Shown here one piece after another: positions 9,601-19,246 of a stretch of 64,000 nucleotides of DNA. Positions within the stretch are counted from its first letter, which is position 1, and every line of letters begins with the position of its first letter. The notes below the pieces were generated by a model. That model was given only the letters and a program-made list of their open reading frames with translations, had not been told where the DNA came from and made no database searches. Both the position numbers and the translations under genes were made by a program. Source of the DNA: an uncultured Lachnospiraceae bacterium (GTDB taxonomy: Bacteria; Bacillota; Clostridia; Lachnospirales; Lachnospiraceae); assembly GCA_947631685.1 (NCBI GenBank), contig CANRMI010000006.1, positions 52,267-116,266 on the forward strand. The letters run 5' to 3'.

Positions 9601-11304
9601 ATGGACAGGAAAGAAAAAGTCGGTTTGATACATTCTATGGTGCTTAAAGTAGTGTGGAGCATTATCACAGGAGTAGTGGTAACCTGGGGAATCTTGGTAT
9701 TGATATTCCTGCCAAGAATACAGGAAATAGTATCTTCCAATGCGGAAAATTACATGTATGATATGGCAGTGACTCACGGCGAGGCCTTGGAAAAGGAAGT
9801 GGCGCTGGCCGGAGCAACCCAGGCTCTTTCTTCCACAATGCTGGCGGACATGTTTCAGAACGTGGGGATTAAGGGCGTGGATTCCAGCTACGCGTATGTG
9901 ACGGACGGAGCGGGCATCATGCTCTATCATCCTACGGCGGATAAGATCGGACAGCCTGTAGAAAATGAAGTGGTGAAGGGTCTGGTACAGGAGCTGGCTG
10001 CCGGAAAGATACCGGAACCCGGTATTGTATCGTATGACTATAGGGGAAGCGTCAAATATGCTTCTTATTATGTAGGGAAGAACGGCGGGTATATTCTGGT
10101 GATCTCCGCGGACGAAAGCGAGATCTTTAAGCCGGTCCGTTCCACTATGGTGACGATCGGGCTCGCGGGGATCGCGGTGCTCCTTATCTGCGGCGCGGTG
10201 GGCTTTGTGCTGGCCAAGCTGGTTGTGAAGCCTATCAATATGCTCACGGGCAATGTATATAAGCTGGCCGGATTGGATTTCCGTCCGGACGCCACTCAGG
10301 AGAAATTAAATAAGCGCAGGGATGAATCGGGACATATGAGCCGCGCCATATCTTCTCTGCGGCAGGAACTGGTACAGGTTTCAGCTCGTATCAAGGAGCA
10401 GAGTGAAAATCTATACCGTTCGGCAGACGCGTTAAACCAAGGCGCTTTAAACAGCAACGAGACGGTGGAGCAGGTAGAAAGAGCCATTGGAGAGATCGCG
10501 GACGGAGCCGGTTCCCAGGCGGAAGAAACCCAGAAAGCCACCGAGAATGTAATCTTGATCGGTAATATGGTGGAAGAGGTCGGCAACCGTGTAGAGAAGC
10601 TCAATGACAATGCGGAAACCATGCAGCAGGCCAGTGTAGAGGCCATGAATACCTTAAGGCAGCTCAATGCTACCAATGACAAAACCCAGGAAGCGATCGA
10701 CAGGATCTATGAGCAGACGCATACCACCAATGAGTCAGCTCTCAAGATCCGGGAAGCTACCACTATGATCAGTTCCATTGCGGAAGAAACCAATCTGCTT
10801 TCCTTAAATGCCTCTATCGAAGCGGCCAGAGCGGGCGAGCAGGGCAGGGGCTTTGCCGTAGTGGCTTCCCAGATACAGAAGCTGGCAGAGCAGTCCAACG
10901 AGTCCGCGAGACAGATAGAAGAAATCATCGATTCCCTGATCCGGGATTCGGAAGAAGCCGTAGTGACCATGGACGGAGTGAAAGATATTATTGTGGAGCA
11001 GAGTGCCAACGTGGACAAGACCGACAGAGCGTTCGGAGAAGTGAAGCGGGGCATGGACGTTTCCATGGAAAGCATCCAGTCCATTGCCAATGATATTGAG
11101 CAGCTGGATAAGGCGCGTATCAATGTGGTGGATGTGGTACAGAATCTGACGGCGATCGCGCAGGAGAATGCGGCAAGCACCCAGGAGACCTCCGCTTCCG
11201 CTACGGAGGTAGGCAATATTGTGGCTGGCATGGCACAGCAGGCCGGCGGTCTCAAGGCCGTGGCGGAGGAACTGGATAGTACTATGGCCGTATTTAAATT
11301 ATAA
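9601..11304 (+). CDS. Methyl-accepting chemotaxis protein
   Basis: Membrane chemoreceptor, 567 residues. Topology from the sequence: a transmembrane helix near residues 14-33, an extracellular Cache-type sensor of about 140 residues containing [19 protein letters not shown] and [13 protein letters not shown], a second transmembrane helix (about 180-203), a HAMP domain starting VVKPINML, then the long helical signalling domain with the conserved hairpin tip [20 protein letters not shown]. Start chosen at 9601 behind GGAGAGG rather than the ATG at 9589. No other chemotaxis gene lies in the window. Ligand unknown. Confidence 0.93.
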   Translation: MDRKEKVGLIHSMVLKVVWSIITGVVVTWGILVLIFLPRIQEIVSSNAENYMYDMAVTHGEALEKEVALAGATQALSSTMLADMFQNVGIKGVDSSYAYVTDGAGIMLYHPTADKIGQPVENEVVKGLVQELAAGKIPEPGIVSYDYRGSVKYASYYVGKNGGYILVISADESEIFKPVRSTMVTIGLAGIAVLLICGAVGFVLAKLVVKPINMLTGNVYKLAGLDFRPDATQEKLNKRRDESGHMSRAISSLRQELVQVSARIKEQSENLYRSADALNQGALNSNETVEQVERAIGEIADGAGSQAEETQKATENVILIGNMVEEVGNRVEKLNDNAETMQQASVEAMNTLRQLNATNDKTQEAIDRIYEQTHTTNESALKIREATTMISSIAEETNLLSLNASIEAARAGEQGRGFAVVASQIQKLAEQSNESARQIEEIIDSLIRDSEEAVVTMDGVKDIIVEQSANVDKTDRAFGEVKRGMDVSMESIQSIANDIEQLDKARINVVDVVQNLTAIAQENAASTQETSASATEVGNIVAGMAQQAGGLKAVAEELDSTMAVFKL

Positions 11305-11426
11305 AAACCATCCGGCAAATTGCGCCGAATTTCCTGCTTTAAGGTATAAAATGCCACCATTTACAGATAATACTACTATTCCCGCAAAATGCGGTAGTAC
11401 GAAATCTGATAAATGGAGGAAATGAT

Positions 11427-11972
11427 ATGAAAGCAACAGGGATTGTCAGAAGAATAGACGACCTCGGCCGTATCGTGATACCCAAGGAAATCCGCAGGAC
11501 ACTGCGGATCAGGGAGAGCGATCCGCTGGAGATTTTTACGGATAGAGAGGGAGAGATCATTCTCAAGAAATATTCGCCCATAGGGGAAATGACCACCTTT
11601 GCCAGGCAGTACGCGGAGAGCCTTTCCCAGGTGTCCGGACATGCGGCCTTGATTGCCGACAGGGATCAGTTTATCGCGGTCAGCGGCGGCTATAAGCAGT
11701 TTTTGGGAAAGAGCATCAGCAAACGCCTGGAGGAAAAGATCACGGAGCGCGAGACGGTGATCGCCGCAAAAGGCGATAAGGAATTTATCCCGGTAACGGA
11801 GGAGAGCGCGGACGAGTACGAGCAGGAAGCTCTGACGCCCATTATCTGCGAGGGGGATGTGATCGGTGCGGTAGTACTGCTGGAAAATGATACCAAAACC
11901 AGACTGGGTGAGGTGGAGTATAAGCTCATCATGTCGGCAGCCGGGTTCTTAGGCAGACAAATGGAGCAGTAG
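11427..11972 (+). CDS. spoVT: Stage V sporulation transcription regulator SpoVT
   Basis: Forespore transcription factor: an N-terminal SpoVT-AbrB swapped-hairpin DNA-binding domain (MKATGIVRRIDDLGRIVIPK) and a C-terminal GAF-like regulatory domain (about residues 55-180) ending MSAAGFLGRQMEQ. 181 residues, the usual length for SpoVT and about twice that of AbrB, which lacks the GAF part. RBS TGGAGGA. In B. subtilis spoVT is sigma-G dependent; I could not fix such a promoter here with confidence. Followed by a strong terminator. Confidence 0.93.
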   Translation: MKATGIVRRIDDLGRIVIPKEIRRTLRIRESDPLEIFTDREGEIILKKYSPIGEMTTFARQYAESLSQVSGHAALIADRDQFIAVSGGYKQFLGKSISKRLEEKITERETVIAAKGDKEFIPVTEESADEYEQEALTPIICEGDVIGAVVLLENDTKTRLGEVEYKLIMSAAGFLGRQMEQ

Positions 11973-11980
11973 AAACAATA

Positions 11981-12015
11981 AGGGTATCGGCTTTTTGGCC
12001 GATACCCTCTTTTTA
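11981..12015 (+). terminator. Intrinsic terminator after spoVT
   Basis: Perfect 11-bp stem AGGGTATCGGC (11981-11991) with GCCGATACCCT (11998-12008), a 6-nt loop, then CTTTTTAT. It lies between convergent spoVT and the nicotinate phosphoribosyltransferase gene. The minus-strand tail is less U-rich, so its main role is probably for spoVT. Confidence 0.88.
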
Positions 12016-12040
12016 TCCTATATGGAGCGAAGCAGCTGCT

Positions 12041-13495
12041 CTACTTTTCACTCATCCGGTTTAAGAGCTGGATCTTCATGTCATAGAGCTTTTGAGAAAG
12101 ATCCACATAGACCTGGTGAGGATTGATCAGACGTCTGGTCTCAGGCCAGAGCGTGTCCAGTTCTTTCTGGCAGACCGTGCGGATGTCCATGACCTTGGGG
12201 GAGGTATAGCAGCATTCTCCCTGTTGAAAGACAGGTACCAGCATTTCCCGCAGAGTATAACTGCCTCCCGCAAGACGAGTCTTTTTCCAGGGCTCTAAAG
12301 GATCGAAGAGAAGCAGGGGATCCGCTTCGTTGAATTGTTCATCCGCCAGACAGATCAGATCTGCCTTGATCTTGCCGGACTCTTTTTCGTAAACCCGGTA
12401 AATAGTTTTATTGCCGGGGTTGGTGACCTTTTCGCTGTTCTCGGAGAGCTTGATCTTGGGAATAAAGCAGCCGTTTTCATCCTGTACGGCGGCAAGCTTA
12501 TAGACGCCGCCGAAAGAAGGACAGTCCTTAGAGGTGATAAGGTTAGTGCCCACACCCCAGGAGGTGATCTTGGCGCCCTGTACCTTCAGGCTGTCGATCA
12601 GAAACTCGTCCAAATCGTTGGAAGCAGAAATAATGGCGTCTGAAAAGCCAGCTTCATCCAGCATTTTCCTGGCTTTTTTGGATAAATAGGCCAGATCGCC
12701 GCTGTCCAGCCGGATCCCGTATTTCGTCAGAGGAATACCGGCTTCTTTCATTTCACGAAAGACGCGGATCGCGTTGGGCACGCCGGATTTTAAGGTATCA
12801 TAAGTGTCCACCAGCAGAATGCAGGCGGAAGGATAGATTTCCGCGTAGGTTTTAAAAGCGGTATATTCGTCGGGGAAACTCATGATCCAGCTGTGGGCAT
12901 GGGTACCGCTGACGGGAACGTCGAAGAGCTGGCCGGCCAGCACATTGCTGGTGCCGATACAGCCGCCGATCATAGCGGCTCTCGCGCCGTAGGTGCCGGC
13001 GTCCGGGCCCTGCGCGCGGCGCAGGCCGAATTCCATGATACCGTCGCCCTGAGCCGCGAAGCAGACTCTGGCGGCCTTGGTGGCGATCAGGCTTTGGTGA
13101 TTGAGTATATTTAATATGGCAGTTTCAACGAGCTGAGCCTGCATAATGGGCGCGATCACCTTGATCATGGGTTCTCTGGGGAACATAACGCAGCCTTCGG
13201 GAATGGCATAAATATCTCCCGTAAAGCGGAAGTCCTTAAGATATTCCAGAAAGTCTGCCTCAAAAATGCCAAGGCTTCCCAAATAGGCAATATCCTCAGG
13301 GGCAAAACGCAGATTCTTCACATAGTCGATGACCTGCTCTAAGCCTGCAGAAATAGCGTAACCGCCGCCGCAGGGATTGCTTCGGTAGAACGCGTCAAAA
13401 ATAACGGTTTCGTTTTTATCCCTATTTTTAAAATAGCCCTGCATCATGGTGAGCTCATAGAGGTCTGTAAGCAGCGTCAGATTTTGATTGAACAT
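12041..13495 (-). CDS. pncB: Nicotinate phosphoribosyltransferase
   Basis: Converts nicotinate and PRPP to nicotinate mononucleotide in NAD salvage. 484 residues, typical of the long Firmicutes form. Landmarks are NLTLLTDLYELTMMQGYF at the N-terminus, FDAFYRSNPCGGGYAI, EFGLRRAQGPDAG, GTHAHSWIMSF (with the catalytic-site His) and the phosphate-binding IRLDSGDLAYLSKKAR. Downstream member of a minus-strand pair with the diguanylate cyclase gene (14-bp gap), so probably co-transcribed. RBS GGGAGGGAT. Confidence 0.94.
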   Translation of the reverse strand: MFNQNLTLLTDLYELTMMQGYFKNRDKNETVIFDAFYRSNPCGGGYAISAGLEQVIDYVKNLRFAPEDIAYLGSLGIFEADFLEYLKDFRFTGDIYAIPEGCVMFPREPMIKVIAPIMQAQLVETAILNILNHQSLIATKAARVCFAAQGDGIMEFGLRRAQGPDAGTYGARAAMIGGCIGTSNVLAGQLFDVPVSGTHAHSWIMSFPDEYTAFKTYAEIYPSACILLVDTYDTLKSGVPNAIRVFREMKEAGIPLTKYGIRLDSGDLAYLSKKARKMLDEAGFSDAIISASNDLDEFLIDSLKVQGAKITSWGVGTNLITSKDCPSFGGVYKLAAVQDENGCFIPKIKLSENSEKVTNPGNKTIYRVYEKESGKIKADLICLADEQFNEADPLLLFDPLEPWKKTRLAGGSYTLREMLVPVFQQGECCYTSPKVMDIRTVCQKELDTLWPETRRLINPHQVYVDLSQKLYDMKIQLLNRMSEK

Positions 13496-13509
13496 ATTGA
13501 TCCCTCCCG

Positions 13510-14793
13510 TTAAACGACCACCTGGTCGCGGCCGTGTTCCTTGCCGTAGTAAAGTCTGCTGTCCGCTTTCTGGAGCAGATCCTTGATGCGGGTACCCACC
13601 TCGCCCTCGGCCAGACCGAAGGTCATGGTAACACGGATGGGTTGTTCCTCGTAGGAAACCTCCAGCTCATGAATCTCGGCCAGCAGCGCTTCGGTCTGCT
13701 TCCTGGCCTCTTCCAGATGGATATTGTCATAGACAAATAAAAATTCCTCGCCGCCCCAGCGGGCTACAAAACCCTTTCCCGTCATATGGCGCTTTAAGAT
13801 ATAGGCTACTTTTTTGAGTACCAGGTCGCCGCATTCATGTCCGTAGGTATCGTTGACGGATTTGAAGAAATCGATATCTCCGATAGCGATGACAAAGGAA
13901 GAGCCATAGAGATCCGCATGTGCCTGAGTCTGGCGCAGATGCTTATCCGCAAAGCGGCGGTTGTTGATCTCCGTCAGGGTATCCTGTTCTACCAGGGTAC
14001 GTAAAGAACTCTGCATATAAATGGCTGAGTAGCCCATATCGCTGATCTCGTCCCCTCTTCGCAATACCGCCGGATCCAGTTCCACGCCCAGATTGCCGGT
14101 GGATACCTTGGAAAGGAAGGTACGTATCTTCTGTAAGGAACTGGTGATCTTGTGTACATAGGAAGAAGAGATCAGGATAACGATGAGTACACAGCCCAAG
14201 GTGGCCAGAATGGCGGGAAATACCGCGTTAAACACGGCCTTGTTCACATCGGAGCAGGGCCTGCCCGCGTACAGCATACCTACTATGGTGCCATCCGAAT
14301 TGACCAGGGGCGCGTAATAGGAAAAATACCGCTGGTTAAAGATCGTAGTATTAGTATAAAAATGAGAATGTCCGTCGGCCAGTACATCCTTTGTGACTAG
14401 AACGCTGGCGCTGCTGCCTATGATACGGTTGCCGCTCTCGTCGCGGATGGTGGTCAAAATGCGGGTGTCCTCATAGAACAGGGTGAGCTCTATGGAAGTG
14501 TCAGCCTTTAAACGGTCGATGATGGAATAATCAAAAGTAATGGGAACATCCCCTTTATATAGTTCCAGCGCCTCCGTACCCTCCAGGTGATAGTCCCCGG
14601 GATACAAAAGGTCATAGGTCAGGGCGAGGGCGTCGGTCATATTCTGCAGCTCTTCCGCTACCTGTTTGTGCATGGCGGAAGCGGTAGTACGATAGCAGAC
14701 CAGCGTAATGACAATGCCCAGAACAAAAAGGGGAATCAGGTGCATGGCCTGCAGAGACATATATAAATGACCGGATTTCTTGGTGAATTTCAT
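13510..14793 (-). CDS. Membrane diguanylate cyclase with Cache-type sensor and GGDEF domain
   Basis: Likely makes cyclic di-GMP. An N-terminal transmembrane helix (about residues 14-33) is followed by an extracellular single-Cache-like domain (YTNTTIFNQRYFSYYAPLVN), a second helix (AILATLGCVLIVILISSSYV), a HAMP-like linker, and a C-terminal GGDEF domain with DTLTEINNRRFAD and the active-site loop RWGGEEFLF (GGEEF, an active variant). 428 residues from the start at 14793, which has GGGAG 7 nt upstream; an ATG 21 bp further up is less likely. No EAL domain. Upstream of pncB in the same transcription unit. Confidence 0.9.
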   Translation of the reverse strand: MKFTKKSGHLYMSLQAMHLIPLFVLGIVITLVCYRTTASAMHKQVAEELQNMTDALALTYDLLYPGDYHLEGTEALELYKGDVPITFDYSIIDRLKADTSIELTLFYEDTRILTTIRDESGNRIIGSSASVLVTKDVLADGHSHFYTNTTIFNQRYFSYYAPLVNSDGTIVGMLYAGRPCSDVNKAVFNAVFPAILATLGCVLIVILISSSYVHKITSSLQKIRTFLSKVSTGNLGVELDPAVLRRGDEISDMGYSAIYMQSSLRTLVEQDTLTEINNRRFADKHLRQTQAHADLYGSSFVIAIGDIDFFKSVNDTYGHECGDLVLKKVAYILKRHMTGKGFVARWGGEEFLFVYDNIHLEEARKQTEALLAEIHELEVSYEEQPIRVTMTFGLAEGEVGTRIKDLLQKADSRLYYGKEHGRDQVVV

Positions 14794-14972
14794 ATCTGTT
14801 CTCCCAAAATGCAAACAAAATACAAAGTATATGACAAATTATACTACAGGAATGTGGAATAGCGCAAGTAGTGTACCGAAAAAGAAACAATGGACAAAAA
14901 GAAGAAAAATCTATAAAATGATATCGTAACAGAAAACACTGTGGATCAAGAAACGCCACAGGGAGGATGGCT

Positions 14973-15650
14973 ATGGAAAATCTGAAAAAACTGGAGCGGC
15001 GGATGGCACTGAAAATGTGCTGCAATCTCTGGCCGGGCATATTGGCGCTTGTTTTTTTGGCGGGACTTTTTTTGTGGAGCGCCCAGTACGAAGAGCCGGA
15101 CTCTCACGTAATAATGCAGATCTGGAGCCTGTACGGCACACTGATAGGATTCTATGCGATCATTATGATCATTCCTTTTGTGGTCTCTGCGCTGGGCCCT
15201 CATTTTTCCATAAGATGTCTGTCGGCCGGGGAACAGAGCAGGATCGATGAGGACTGTATGAAGGGATACCGGTTCGGAGACGTGATCGTCTGCCGGGACT
15301 GTCTGCTGGTGCCGGCGCCGATGGCGAGGCCGCAGGCGATTTCCTACCGGGATCTGCTGTGGATCTACGTGGATAAACGCCATGTCTATTATGTTACCGT
15401 GAAAAACCCGACTCCGCTTTCCGTCTCCTGCAAACCGAGAGTCCTGCCCAAGAAACTGGGGCCTCAGCTGGATGAGAACGGTTTTTATACTCTTATGCAG
15501 CAGTTCCTGCCCTGGTGCTTTTTCGGCAGCCAGCCTGAGATAAAAGAAATGCGAAGAAGAAATTTTCCCGCTCTGATTCAGACGGTAGAGCAGAGGCGGA
15601 CGGCATATTTGGCTTCCATGCAGGGAGGAAACTGGGGAAACCCGCAATAA
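14973..15650 (+). CDS. Membrane protein of unknown function, two transmembrane helices
   Basis: 225 residues. Two hydrophobic helices near the N-terminus (about 18-37 and 55-75) are followed by a soluble, probably cytoplasmic domain with alternating hydrophobic beta-like strands (FGDVIVCRDCLLV, LLWIYVDKRHVYYVTV), a layout reminiscent of small PH-like or YcxB-like domains, though I cannot name the family. Start at 14973, six bases after GGAGG; the ATG at 14967 overlaps that site. Single gene between the diguanylate cyclase (divergent) and the ileS T-box. Confidence 0.75.
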   Translation: MENLKKLERRMALKMCCNLWPGILALVFLAGLFLWSAQYEEPDSHVIMQIWSLYGTLIGFYAIIMIIPFVVSALGPHFSIRCLSAGEQSRIDEDCMKGYRFGDVIVCRDCLLVPAPMARPQAISYRDLLWIYVDKRHVYYVTVKNPTPLSVSCKPRVLPKKLGPQLDENGFYTLMQQFLPWCFFGSQPEIKEMRRRNFPALIQTVEQRRTAYLASMQGGNWGNPQ

Positions 15651-15654
15651 TTTC

Positions 15655-15684
15655 TTGACAAGAGGAAAAGCAGGCATATATAAT
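15655..15684 (+). promoter_or_regulatory. Sigma-A promoter of the ileS T-box transcript
   Basis: Perfect TTGACA at 15655-15660 and perfect TATAAT at 15679-15684, spaced 18 bp. It overlaps the end of the upstream gene region and drives the T-box leader; transcription should begin near 15691. Confidence 0.85.
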
Positions 15685-15690
15685 GAGCAT

Positions 15691-15966
15691 GAAAAAGACC
15701 ATGACGAAGACAGTACATAGGCTTTCAAAATAACAGCGAGCCGGCGGAGGTGGAAGGCCGGTATGAGTAGAAGCCCATGGAAGATCACTTCCGAGTCGCG
15801 CGGGCAAAAGGCGTGGGCCGAGTAGTCCGGGACGGCATCCCTCCGTTACGGGGAACCGCATTCTTCAGGAAACGGGCAGCGGCGTCTGCCTGCCCCAAGG
15901 TGTGCGCTGTAATGGGTGGTAACGCTGGCTTCAGACCTCGTCCTTTTACGGACGGGGTTTTTTATT
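15691..15966 (+). promoter_or_regulatory. T-box riboswitch (tRNA-Ile sensing) controlling ileS
   Basis: Leader RNA that reads through when uncharged tRNA-Ile binds. Stem I carries the specifier-loop pattern GAAG-ATC-ACTTCCGAG, with the isoleucine codon ATC at 15784-15786. The T-box core is a variant of AGGGTGGNACCGCG: AATGGGTGGTAACGCTGG at 15911-15928, in which TGGT (15917-15920) can pair with the ACCA end of tRNA-Ile. The terminator stem 15935-15943 / 15950-15958 is followed by six T. The antiterminator would use the T-box strand and the 5' arm of this stem. 5' boundary estimated from the promoter. Confidence 0.92.
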
Positions 15967-16014
15967 GCGGCCGGTACAACGAATATTTTACGCAAATAAA
16001 ACGGGAGGAGCAGT

Positions 16015-19000
16015 ATGTACGAAAAAGTATCACCAAATCTGGACTTTGTGGACAGAGAGAAAAAAGTAGAGCAATTCTGGAAAGAAAACCGTATCTTTGA
16101 AAAGAGCATGGACTCCAGAAAGGAAGGCCCCACCTATACCTTTTACGACGGGCCGCCCACCGCTAACGGCAAGCCCCATATCGGGCATGTGCTGACCCGC
16201 GTGATCAAGGATATGATTCCCCGCTACCGTACCATGAAAGGGTATATGGTACCCAGAAAGGCCGGCTGGGACACCCACGGCCTGCCTGTGGAGATCGAAG
16301 TGGAAAAGCTTTTGGGGCTGGACGGGAAGGAACAGATCGAGCAGTACGGTTTAGAGCCCTTTATCAACAAATGTAAGGAAAGTGTCTGGAAGTACAAGGG
16401 CATGTGGGAGGACTTTTCCAGTACCGTGGGATTCTGGGCGGATATGGACAATCCCTATGTCACATACCATGATGATTTTATTGAGTCCGAGTGGTGGGCG
16501 TTGAAGGAGATCTGGAACAAGGGCCTGCTCTATAAGGGCTTTAAGATCGTGCCCTACTGCCCCCGCTGCGGTACGCCCCTGTCCTCTCAGGAAGTGGCAC
16601 AGGGCTATAAAGATATCAAGGAACGCTCTGCCATCGCGCGCTTTCAGGTAAAGGGAGAAGACGCCTATATTCTGGCCTGGACCACCACCCCCTGGACACT
16701 GCCCTCCAATGTGGCCCTCTGTGTCAATCCGGTGGAAACCTATGCCAAGGTAAAAGCGGCGGACGGGTATACCTATTATATGGCGGAGGCGCTGCTGGAT
16801 ACGGTGCTGGGCAGACTGGCGGATGAAGAAAACCATGTGCCCGCTTATGAAATACTGGAGAGGATGACCGGTAAGGAACTGGAGTACAAGGAGTATGAAC
16901 CTCTCTTTGACTGTGCCGTGGATATTTGCGGAAAGCAGAATAAGAAAGCGTTTTATGTGGTTTGCGACAGCTATGTCACATTGACGGACGGTACCGGCGT
17001 GGTGCATATCGCTCCCGCGTTCGGTGAAGACGACGCCAAGGTGGGACGGGTTTATGACCTGCCTTTTGTACAGCTGGTGGACGGACAGGGAAATCTGACG
17101 GCGGAGACGCCTTACGCCGGTGTTTTTGTTAAAAAAGCGGATCCCATGGTATTAAAGGATTTGGATGAAAAAGGGCTGCTCTTTGACGCGCCTAAGTTTG
17201 AGCACAGCTATCCCCACTGCTGGAGATGCGACACGCCTCTTATTTACTATGCGAGAGAGTCCTGGTACATTAAAATGACTGCGGTAAAGGACGATCTGAT
17301 CCGCAATAACAATACCATCAACTGGATTCCCGAATCCATCGGCAAAGGCAGGTTCGGGGACTGGCTGGAAAATGTACAGGATTGGGCGATTTCCCGGAAC
17401 CGTTACTGGGGAACGCCGTTGAATATCTGGGAGTGTGAATGCGGATACCAGCACAGCGTTGGCAGCCGCGCGGAGCTGGCGCAAATGAGCGGCGATCCCG
17501 AAGCGGCAAAGGTGGAGCTGCACAGGCCCTATATCGACGAAGTGACCATCCGCTGTCCCAAGTGCGGCAGGGATATGCGCCGTGTGCCGGAGGTGATCGA
17601 CTGCTGGTTTGACTCCGGTGCCATGCCTTTCGCGCAGCACCACTATCCTTTTGAGAATAAGGAGCTTTTTGAGAGCCAGTTCCCTGCTCAGTTCATTTCC
17701 GAGGCGGTGGATCAGACCAGAGGCTGGTTCTATTCCCTGTTGGCGGAATCCACCCTGCTCTTTAACAGGGCCCCCTATGAAAATGTCATTGTGCTGGGGC
17801 ATGTCCAGGATGAGAACGGGCAGAAAATGAGCAAGAGCAAGGGAAACGCGGTGGATCCTTTTGAAGCGCTTTCTACCTATGGCGCGGACGCTATCAGGTG
17901 GTATTTTTACATCAATTCAGCCCCCTGGCTGCCCAACCGTTTCCACGGAAAGGCCGTGCAGGAGGGACAGCGCAAATTCATGGGAACCCTGTGGAATACC
18001 TATGCGTTTTTTGTACTGTACGCCAATATTGACCGTTTTGACGCCACCCAATATACGCTGGAATATGATAAGCTGGCGGTAATGGATAAATGGCTGCTTT
18101 CCAAATTGAATACCCTGGTGACGGAAGTGGACGGACATCTGGAGAATTACCGGATTCCGGAGGCTGCGAGGGCTCTTCAGGATTTTGTGGATGACATGAG
18201 CAACTGGTATGTGAGAAGGAGCAGAGAGCGTTTCTGGGCAAAGGGCATGGAACAGGATAAGATCAATGCTTACATGACCTTGTATACCGCCCTGGTAACG
18301 GTCTGCAAGGCTGCCGCTCCCATGGTGCCCTTTATGACAGAGGATATTTATCAGAATCTGGTGCGCACCAACGACAAGACTGCGCCGGAAAGCATCCATT
18401 TGTGCGACTTCCCTGTGGCAGATCCTGCCTTTGTGGACAAACAGCTGGAAGCGGACATGGACGTTGTGCTGAAAGCGGTGGTCATGGGACGTGCCTGCCG
18501 CAATACCGCCAGTATCAAAAACCGGCAGCCCGTCAGCACCATGTTTGTCAAAGGCGGACATGAGTTGGGAGATTTCTACAAAGACATTATCGCGGAAGAG
18601 CTGAACGTAAAGCAGGTACTCTTTACTGATGATGTAAGAGCCTTTACCTCCTATACTTTCAAGCCTCAGCTGCGGACGGTAGGGCCAAAGTACGGCAAAC
18701 AGCTGGGCAGCATCCAGAAAACGCTGGCATCCCTGGACGGCAACGCGGCCATGGACGAATTGAAGGCAAAAGGCGCCCTGACCTTTATGGCGGGCGATAC
18801 GGAGGTTTCCTTAAGCGAGGAGGATCTGCTCATTGAAATGACGCAGAAAGAGGGATATGTCACCGAAGCGGACAATTATATGACCGTAGTGCTGGATACC
18901 AATCTGACCGATGAACTGATAGAGGAAGGATTTGTTCTGGAGATCATCAGTAAGATCCAGACCATGCGCAAGGATGCGGGCTTTGAGGTGACGGACCATA

Positions 19001-19173
19001 TCAGGACAGCTTTTTCCGGCAATGAAAGGATCGAGGACATTGCCCTGCGCAACCGGGATTCGATTGCCGGAAAGGTACTGGCGGACGAGATGACTGCCGG
19101 CCAAACCCTTGCCGTTTCCAAAGAATGGAACGTAAACGGAGAAAATGTTACGATTTCTGTGGAAAGCGTGTGA
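16015..19173 (+). CDS. ileS: Isoleucyl-tRNA synthetase, long (type 2-like) form
   Basis: Charges tRNA-Ile. 1052 residues, longer than the roughly 920-940 of classic bacterial IleRS, in line with the type 2 form frequent in Clostridia. Class I signatures: GPPTANGKPHIGH (HIGH at 55-58) and KMSKSKGN near 604. Between them lies the CP1 editing domain (AWTTTPWTLPSNVAL) and Cys pairs in CPRCG and CPKCG that may bind zinc. Downstream are the anticodon-binding domain and a C-terminal extension. Expression is under the T-box just upstream. RBS GGGAGGAG. Confidence 0.95.
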   Translation: MYEKVSPNLDFVDREKKVEQFWKENRIFEKSMDSRKEGPTYTFYDGPPTANGKPHIGHVLTRVIKDMIPRYRTMKGYMVPRKAGWDTHGLPVEIEVEKLLGLDGKEQIEQYGLEPFINKCKESVWKYKGMWEDFSSTVGFWADMDNPYVTYHDDFIESEWWALKEIWNKGLLYKGFKIVPYCPRCGTPLSSQEVAQGYKDIKERSAIARFQVKGEDAYILAWTTTPWTLPSNVALCVNPVETYAKVKAADGYTYYMAEALLDTVLGRLADEENHVPAYEILERMTGKELEYKEYEPLFDCAVDICGKQNKKAFYVVCDSYVTLTDGTGVVHIAPAFGEDDAKVGRVYDLPFVQLVDGQGNLTAETPYAGVFVKKADPMVLKDLDEKGLLFDAPKFEHSYPHCWRCDTPLIYYARESWYIKMTAVKDDLIRNNNTINWIPESIGKGRFGDWLENVQDWAISRNRYWGTPLNIWECECGYQHSVGSRAELAQMSGDPEAAKVELHRPYIDEVTIRCPKCGRDMRRVPEVIDCWFDSGAMPFAQHHYPFENKELFESQFPAQFISEAVDQTRGWFYSLLAESTLLFNRAPYENVIVLGHVQDENGQKMSKSKGNAVDPFEALSTYGADAIRWYFYINSAPWLPNRFHGKAVQEGQRKFMGTLWNTYAFFVLYANIDRFDATQYTLEYDKLAVMDKWLLSKLNTLVTEVDGHLENYRIPEAARALQDFVDDMSNWYVRRSRERFWAKGMEQDKINAYMTLYTALVTVCKAAAPMVPFMTEDIYQNLVRTNDKTAPESIHLCDFPVADPAFVDKQLEADMDVVLKAVVMGRACRNTASIKNRQPVSTMFVKGGHELGDFYKDIIAEELNVKQVLFTDDVRAFTSYTFKPQLRTVGPKYGKQLGSIQKTLASLDGNAAMDELKAKGALTFMAGDTEVSLSEEDLLIEMTQKEGYVTEADNYMTVVLDTNLTDELIEEGFVLEIISKIQTMRKDAGFEVTDHIRTAFSGNERIEDIALRNRDSIAGKVLADEMTAGQTLAVSKEWNVNGENVTISVESV

Positions 19174-19176
19174 AAG

Positions 19177-19196
19177 ATAAGGTATAATGACCTTAT
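19177..19196 (+). promoter_or_regulatory. Putative glgP promoter -10 inside an inverted repeat
   Basis: TATAAT at 19183-19188 lies within a 7-6-7 inverted repeat, ATAAGGT (19177-19183) and ACCTTAT (19190-19196), just after ileS. No good -35 is visible. A second, GC-rich inverted repeat (GGCAGGC near 19202, GCCTGCC near 19224) lies in the leader before glgP. The arrangement would suit a repressor operator, but no protein is known. Confidence 0.4.
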
Positions 19197-19246
19197 TCGG
19201 GGCAGGCGGCGGCCGAATGACCGGCCTGCCATAAAGGAGGAAAGTA

